Positions 57,766-64,000 of a stretch of DNA of 64,000 bases are shown in pieces (position 1 is the first letter of the stretch; each line of letters begins with the position of its first letter). The notes under the pieces are model-generated. The model did not search any database. It was not told where the DNA came from and was given only the letters and a program-made list of their open reading frames with translations. The DNA lies in assembly GCA_014706295.1 (NCBI GenBank), contig JACSVZ010000002.1, positions 104,638,047-104,702,046 on the forward strand, in the 5' to 3' direction. This DNA comes from Lycocorax pyrrhopterus obiensis (lineage: Eukaryota; Chordata; Aves; Passeriformes; Paradisaeidae). Made by a program: the position numbers and the translations under genes.

Positions 57766-60700
57766 CCTTTCTTTGAGTTCTTTAAAAACCACTTATATGG
57801 AATTCTTGGTGTTTGCAATCCTAAGTGCTGAAGGTCACTCTGACTCAAAGCACCCACCTTCCCCAGAGAGCTGGCCATCCTCAAAGCCAGACGAGCACTG
57901 ACGCAGATGCTCTTCCAAGCCAGTGCTGGAAAAGATGTGGCTGTACCCTCCTGGGCAGCCCTGTGCCTCCCAGCGTGGCACAGCCCAGGCAGCCGTGCAG
58001 GCTCTGGGCTGTTCACAGGACAGACATTGCCTAGCGGTGCCTGCTCTTCGGGATGGGCCTCCCTCACACAGGTCGTTGCTAAGGCCCGCGTTGTCTCTGC
58101 CTGTGTTATCATGAGGATGACAGTTTAAACAGGCCTTATCACTGTGTATTCAATCAAGGTTTATGAGGGCTGATAAAGATGTCACCTAGTTGCTTTGTGT
58201 GTTCATTAAAACCCTATTCCCCAGTAGGACTTTGCTGTATCACATTTTCTTTTTTTCCTTCCTTCACTGAATTTTAGGTATCTTCTGAAGAAAGAGGTTC
58301 GTGTTGGAAGGCAAGGCATAATGCTTACTTGAATACCCCTAATATTTCTTCAGGGAAGAATTTAAAAAGCCCAAAGCCCAAAATTAGTAGCTTGGTTGAC
58401 ACAACCCTATCTGTATTTGATATCTTACATCGTCATGATTGCATATTTATTAGTTCAGTAAAATTTCCTAAATGTAGCCTATGCAGGGCAGTAAAGTGAC
58501 TTGTGTGCACTTCCCTGCTATGCTGTGTTGGTGCTGAAGGTGGCTTGGGAGGGGCTTGGTGCTGCTCGGTTATGATACAGGATGTTGTACGTTGAGTTCC
58601 CATTGTGACTTTTCCTGATGGATGGAGACGGCATATTTCCAACGCAGGAATGTAAGCCTTGTTGACTTACTGTTCTGGTTGTATGTCAAAGCTGAAGAAA
58701 TGGTTGCAATAAATAGGTAGCTATATTAAATGCATCCATAATTTTCATGTCATCTGTCTGTGAACAGTAATAGAAAGCAGGCAAAGATTAAGTCTGTCTT
58801 GTCCTGTAAACTTCTTCATTTCAAGGTGTTTTTTTTTTCCTCAACCCAGGTCCTCCTAGCTAAAATTTAAAATAAATACATTGTCTTAATTGTATCTGAT
58901 GTCATGTTCAATTCTGACAGTCTTCTGAAAAATCTTATTTCTACAGTGTGCAGAAGTTGCTCAGTTGCATTTTTGTTGGTTAAGTAAAATTTGTTTTAAA
59001 ACAAAACGGATATACAAAACCATAGTGAAATATGATTAGTTGCAGCTGCTTGCTGTGTTATAAAAGAGAAAAATGTTAGGGGACTCTTTTGGCTAAAAAG
59101 ATTTGAAAATATGTAACAGACTCAAGACCCTAGTTCAGGCACAAATCGATTGAGATTAAGCATGTATGTTTAAGCTCTTTTGAAAAATAGGAAGAAACTG
59201 AATATTCAATTGATTCTGTAGATCCCCAGGTCATAGTAAATTCCTGTTATTTACACTGTAGTATATTGGCTCTCTGCATCCTCTAAACTTTGTGAATACT
59301 AATGGCTGTTGGCATTTCAGAAATGATTCTTTCACTTTGTTTACAATTTTGCTGCCACTGGCAAGCATTGGACCATCAAAGGCTTTAATGCTGTGCATGT
59401 GCATTTCATAATAGAATGTTATTTAAGAGGATAATAACACTTACTAGAGATCAGTAATAAAATGAAAAACAGAGCCTCTCCACCATCACTTGTTAACACT
59501 TGTAATGATTGTTTGCCTATTAGCACTAATTGGTTATATGCTTCCATTTTAGCCCTGTGCAGGCTGGCATAAGCATGAGGCACTTGTGTATGTACAGTAC
59601 TTATGAATAGCTGTGCTGGCCTACTGATCTCTGCAATAAAAGTTACTGTACCATGATCTGGGTCTGCTTTTTTTTAAAGTGTTTTATATCAGAACCACTT
59701 GTTGACCTCTACCTTATCAATTCAGTCTATCTGTTTGCCTTTAAACAGTAGTCACGGTATTCTCTAGAATATTTGCCTGGTGCAGTGGTGTCCGTTTAGC
59801 CTTGACCATGGAATACTCTGTGGTCATCCTGTAGTACAGTATTTTTTGAAGCTTGCCTCAAAACTAGAATGTGTTGTCAAACCTTTGTTTGACTCAAAAC
59901 AGTTGACTGTGGACACTCTAAAATCATAATTGATTTGCCTTTTGATGTTCCTAGAGCTAAGATAGAAAGTGTCTTATGATTGCAGCCAGTCACTGGGTTC
60001 AGGAAATCACCTTCACTCAGTGAGCACTTTCAGCAGGGTGAGGAAGGGGAATCTGAAGCATGGCAATGAAAGGTACCTTTGGAAGCGTTTCCAGTTTCTG
60101 TGCTGAAGTCTCACCCCAGACACATGTGCTTACATGCTAAATTGCCAGAACATGGTTGCCATCCAAAAGTTTGTCTGGCTTCGAATGTATGTTGATTTCT
60201 GTTTCCTCATTTAAGTCCAGAAAGCTCATGACAACAGAATATTATGCTGAAAATCTGAGGATAATTTGGTATAGAAAAATAAAGTGGTTCAAATATTAGC
60301 AATACCAAGAGATCCCTGGTCTGTTTCTAGCCAGCTGAATGGGAAAGCGTTCTCAGTGCAGAGTAATTGACTTTTCCCTTCTACTCTTGTTTGGATCAGG
60401 CAATATATTCAGTTGTATCCACACAGTGCTCGTTTCAGCCATGCCTGGTGGATACTATCCAACCTTAAACATTGAGCTGAACAAAAGCTACACTTCAGTA
60501 CAGTTCTTGGCATCGGCAATTGTCTTCACAGATCTTAGGCTATCACCAGCCTTTGGAGGAGTGTCAAGAAGTATCAGAGAGTCACAGTCACTTCTGCGCT
60601 TCCATACTGAGAGGGGAATCTTGGTAAATCAGGAACAGGAGAGGGCCCTGTTATGGGAAGAGCCATGAATAATCGTGTTTGCCAGTGCCACCGCCTTCCC

Positions 60701-60770
60701 AGAGCACGCTGCTGCCTCGTGAAGGGAGGCAGTGTGTGCAGCGCCGATAAAGGACGGCGATGGTGCCAGT

Positions 60771-60816
60771 GGTGCCATGGCTTTGCTGCGGTGTGTTGTG
60801 CCGTAGCCATGGCACC
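60771..60816. repeat. Inverted repeat with 12-bp arms
   Basis: GGTGCCATGGCT at 60,771-60,782 and its exact reverse complement AGCCATGGCACC at 60,805-60,816, with a 22-base spacer. It lies in a GC-rich patch and could form a hairpin. No known RNA family is recognised. Confidence 0.85.
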
Positions 60817-61479
60817 CGGTGATTGATGAATGTCTGTGGGCTGGTGCTGTGCTGAGGTATGATTAGATATTTATTGCTAACAGACATGCTAGTCCAGTCT
60901 GTTGAGAAGACTTGCTCTCAAGGCATCTGTGTGCAGTCAGTGTTTACAGATACCTGAATGCTCACCAGTGGTCAGCCTGGTTAATCCAGCACCTATGGAG
61001 AGGTCAGTAGTTCCACGCACTGGGAGGTTGCCAGCCCTTGTCCATGAGGATGTGGTAATTGATTTTCTCAGTGGAGTAAAAAGAGCAAGAAATCTTCTCT
61101 CCATCTGTCATTCTGGAGCAATTGCTTACAATATCATGTGATTTGTTCTATCGTGCCCACCAGCATTACTCAGGGACATACAGTGAATGTAAGTTTAGGA
61201 AATAGGCTTGTTTCTTCTTGAGGTACCTTTCATTTATCTTCAAAGCAGACCTCAAAGACTGATGATTTAAAACCATTACTCTAAAGAGTAGAATGTCTAA
61301 ATCCAATCAAAGAGTTTATCCCACAGGTATTTGTGTACCTCCCTCAAATTCATGGAAATGTCAATAGCACTGATTTATTAACTAGAAACTTCATTTTTTC
61401 TAATTAGTGAAATTACAGTGCAGGCCAGCCACAAAGTTTTGTTGTTGTAACCCTTACCCACCTTCCCTGCAATGTTGCT

Positions 61480-61570
61480 TCTACTTGTGCTAATCTAAAT
61501 GTAAATTGTAAGCCCTGTGGGACTGGGTCTGTCCCTTACATTCTCTCCCTTCCTTTTGTGTGTATTTAAT
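61480..61570 (+). mobile_element. Possible ancient L2/MIR-like relic
   Basis: ctaatctaaatgtaaattg followed by taagccctgtgggactgggt resembles the 'agattgtaagctc...gggcagggactgtct' block near the 3' end of L2/MIR-type elements. The match is recalled from memory and is diverged. Confidence 0.35.
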
Positions 61571-64000
61571 TTTGTTTTATTTTATGTTTGCACATGATCC
61601 TCAGGGCAGAGTATCTTTTGTTTGCCTTATGTGCTCCTTGATGATTCCTAAATTCATGTCCTTAATTGAGTCCACTTGTGGCCTCTCTTTTCGACCATGA
61701 ATCAGAGTATCTGCAATAAGCCAGCAACAGAGAGTGTATTTTAAGCTCTTAACAGCTCCCACTGGAGCCTCCTCATTTCCCCCATGACCAGGAAAAATTA
61801 ATTGCCTGTGTGAGATGCTTGATCAACAAACTAGAATTGTTTGGGAAAAGAAAAAGAAATGGATGTGTGGAAGGAGTTACAAAAAGCCAGAGAACACCCT
61901 GTGATTTCTTCTCCCTCTCTCACAAATGGAGACCCTGCTCGTGCACAGCTGTGGTGGTGAAGCCTGAGCTGGGAGAAGGCTTTGGGATGTGTAGGCCCCC
62001 AGCCACAGAGGGAGTTTACGGGTCAAAATCAATACCTGTATGTTAGTCCATATAAATAAATCATACGCCTGTGAAATACATGCTGTAGTTTGCTGCTGGG
62101 TCCTGAGGGAGCAGGAAAATAATTTAGCACAGCTGGATGCTTGTTCATCTTCCAAACTGTTTTTATGGTCTAAAAGAACAGCTTCCTAAATCGCCGTCTT
62201 ATGGAAAAGCGGGGTGTGGGGCTGCACCAGAGCGCAAATGCACTGGCGTCACTGTAATTAAAAAATCTGCTCTCTCACTTACCTTCCAAAACACCCCCAT
62301 TGCCTCTAACGAAGGAATTTTTACCTAATCCGAGGGAGCAGCTGTTGTCTGCCAAATGGCCAGTCCGTGCTCCTGGTGGAGCTGGCTGGGTGAGCAGCGT
62401 TCCCCCTCTCCCGTGCTGCGAACCGCTCTGTGTGAAACCTCTTCCCTCAACTTGAACTCCAGCGAGGAGTCCCTGCGGCACGTGGAGACTGAACCAGTCC
62501 CAGCAGCAATAAAGGCTCATTTACAAGGCTCCCAAAGACTCCGTAAGTGCCCAACACAACTGAAGTTGAGGACTCATTGGAGGTGTTGGGATGCCAAGAG
62601 CTGATGTTTGATGCTGACCCTTTAATGGACCGAGTCATTTCTTCACTGCTCTTGTCAGTGAAAAAAACTGGCTTTTGTGAGCCCAGTGGAAGCTATAGGA
62701 ATTATTTGAGGGGCTTTGAAGACCACAAGTGTGGAATCACTGCTAATTACAGAGGTGCTTCATTGCTTTGGTGCCTGCAATCCATGTGAGGGAAGAACCT
62801 GGCACAGGTTTCCATGTCCTTAAAAACTGTGGTGAATGTAAATAACTTTGTAAATACCTTTGCATTCAGCTCAGGTCTCTGAGGAAAAGTGGGAAGCCAG
62901 TTCTGGTGTTTGATCTGCGTGGCTGGCAGCACCCAGCAGTTGCTCTCAGCTGAAAGATGGAGGAATGCCGGCTGGCCCAACAAAATGCTGTGTGAGCAGC
63001 AGCAGTGCCAAAGTTTTGGTTTCTCCTCGATTTCTGGTCTATAAAATGCTCTAGTGGGTTCTGTCAATGGGGAGTTGGAAGGAAACGGTGTGGCCCAGTG
63101 TACATGGAGAACGTGGGCCCTTGTCAGATATATGCCCCCTTTTAAAAATGCAAATTGATAAATAAACACTGAAACAATAGGGCTGTGCTAATCCTTTTAC
63201 AAAGGGTAAATTGCTAATCTAACTCCCCAGCCAGGATGGCTGCTTCACCTTAACAATAGCTGCATTTATACCTTATGTTTTACTTGTAAACTGACATGTA
63301 GTGAATTGGAAAGGGTTTCAGCTCACCTGCTTGCTGGGGGAGGGCGGCTAATCCTTTCATGCCCTTCACACTCGGTGAGCAATGCTGCCATTTGATCACG
63401 CTGAAGCAAAAAGGCCAGCCAAATTTTCAGCCAGTTTAGACTCGGTTGTGCTTGTGCTTTAACAATGCTGCCAGTGTCTCCAGTGAGGGCAGAGAGAAAG
63501 GTCTATTCATGTCTTCACGTAGCGAGTACCCGAGGGCCTGATCTTCAAAGGCACTGGGCACCCCCAAGAAAGGATGCTGAGCTCGCTGACATTCAGTGAC
63601 CCTGGTTTTCCTAGCTTTGCAAGCGTGTTGAGTCCTTGTTAATGGATACTGGCAGCAGAGTGCGCGTGCCCATCTTCAGTGGCCTGCTCCTGGCTGATGG
63701 GGCCATCATGGAAAACCAGCAGGAAGGGAGAAGGGTCTGAGCACCCTGGTTCCCTAAATTGCCATGATAGAGGACTGGGAGCTTGAAACATGGGCTGTGT
63801 GGTGGGTTACCAGGGAGGCAGAATGGTGCCAATGAGTTGATTAAAAGGTTGTGTGTGTCTTTGCCTTGCCTGGCATTCATGCAGATTTTATAAGTTTAAC
63901 AGAATTGCTTGTGGTGATGTTGGGTAAGTCCTGCCTTGGAGTTTTGTCCTCAGCTGCTGCAGCTTCTTGTTCTTTCCTACCACTTGGGTTTTTTTTTTCC

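Larger units (their letters stand above)
57701..64000. other. Intergenic region 3' of MIB1, right part
   Basis: Starts with an A/C-rich tract (57,708-57,765). GC-richer patches lie at about 57,840-58,130, 60,640-60,830 and 62,200-62,600. Open frames in them are overlapping on both strands and have no recognisable motif. An AATAAA at 59,635-59,640 lies without a visible gene in front of it. No gene is supported. Confidence 0.55.

Noticed and set aside
57693..58128. 139-codon minus-strand frame and three plus-strand frames
   Set aside because: Multiple overlapping frames on both strands in a GC-rich patch that ends in an A/C-rich tract, with no recognisable domain or splice structure.
62747..63169. 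140-codon minus-strand frame, the longest in the window
   Set aside because: No motif, no family resemblance and no convincing neighbours. A length of 140 codons can occur by chance in 64 kb read in six frames.

Overview
The window is vertebrate, and almost certainly avian, nuclear DNA. It is AT-rich and intron-dominated, with GT-AG introns and several CR1 LINE 3' ends ending in the bird-typical 'ctatgattc'-like tail. No bacterial-style gene layout is present. Nearly all open frames over 60 codons are chance frames in introns or intergenic DNA.

Positions 1 to about 50,600 are the 3' half of one plus-strand gene, MIB1 (Mind bomb 1, an E3 ubiquitin ligase of the Notch pathway). Twelve coding exons can be joined with exact GT/AG borders and matching phases. 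They give 534 codons that end in the C-terminal RING. Counted back from the stop, and taking the usual vertebrate length of 1006 residues, this is residues 473-1006, corresponding to exons 10-21. Exons 10-15 encode ankyrin repeats, exon 16 a linker with a last repeat-like segment, exons 17-19 RING 1 and RING 2, exon 20 a short coiled coil, and exon 21 RING 3 with the stop at 44,307. A 3' UTR of about 6.3 kb follows, with several AATAAA signals; the best distal one is at 50,581. The 5' half of the gene lies left of the window.

The 18-kb intron 12 (6,531-24,595) carries the muscle microRNA pair on the opposite strand: mir-1 (mir-1-2 type, 14,260-14,344) and mir-133a-1 (11,158-11,245). Both hairpins are intact. 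On the minus strand the order is promoter side, mir-1, mir-133a. About 2.5 kb upstream of mir-1 there is a cluster of a TATA box, a CArG-like box, a MEF2-like box and an E-box, all placed for minus-strand transcription (16,900-17,013). It is the best candidate for the promoter of the shared primary transcript. Between the hairpins lie a perfect MEF2 consensus and a GATA/NKX2-5/E-box cluster, which may be the intragenic muscle enhancer known from mammals.

Other items include five clear CR1 remnants (two tail-to-tail at 35.6-36.3 kb), a CpG-rich patch with a 10-bp minisatellite in intron 16, a possible intron-retained short isoform after exon 20 that would lack RING 3, and T/G- or A/C-rich low-complexity tracts. 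From 50.6 to 64 kb I see no gene: the sequence is intergenic, with two small inverted repeats, some GC-richer patches and a possible ancient LINE/SINE relic. I found no unknown biological system. The most worthwhile target is the antisense microRNA unit and its predicted control DNA.
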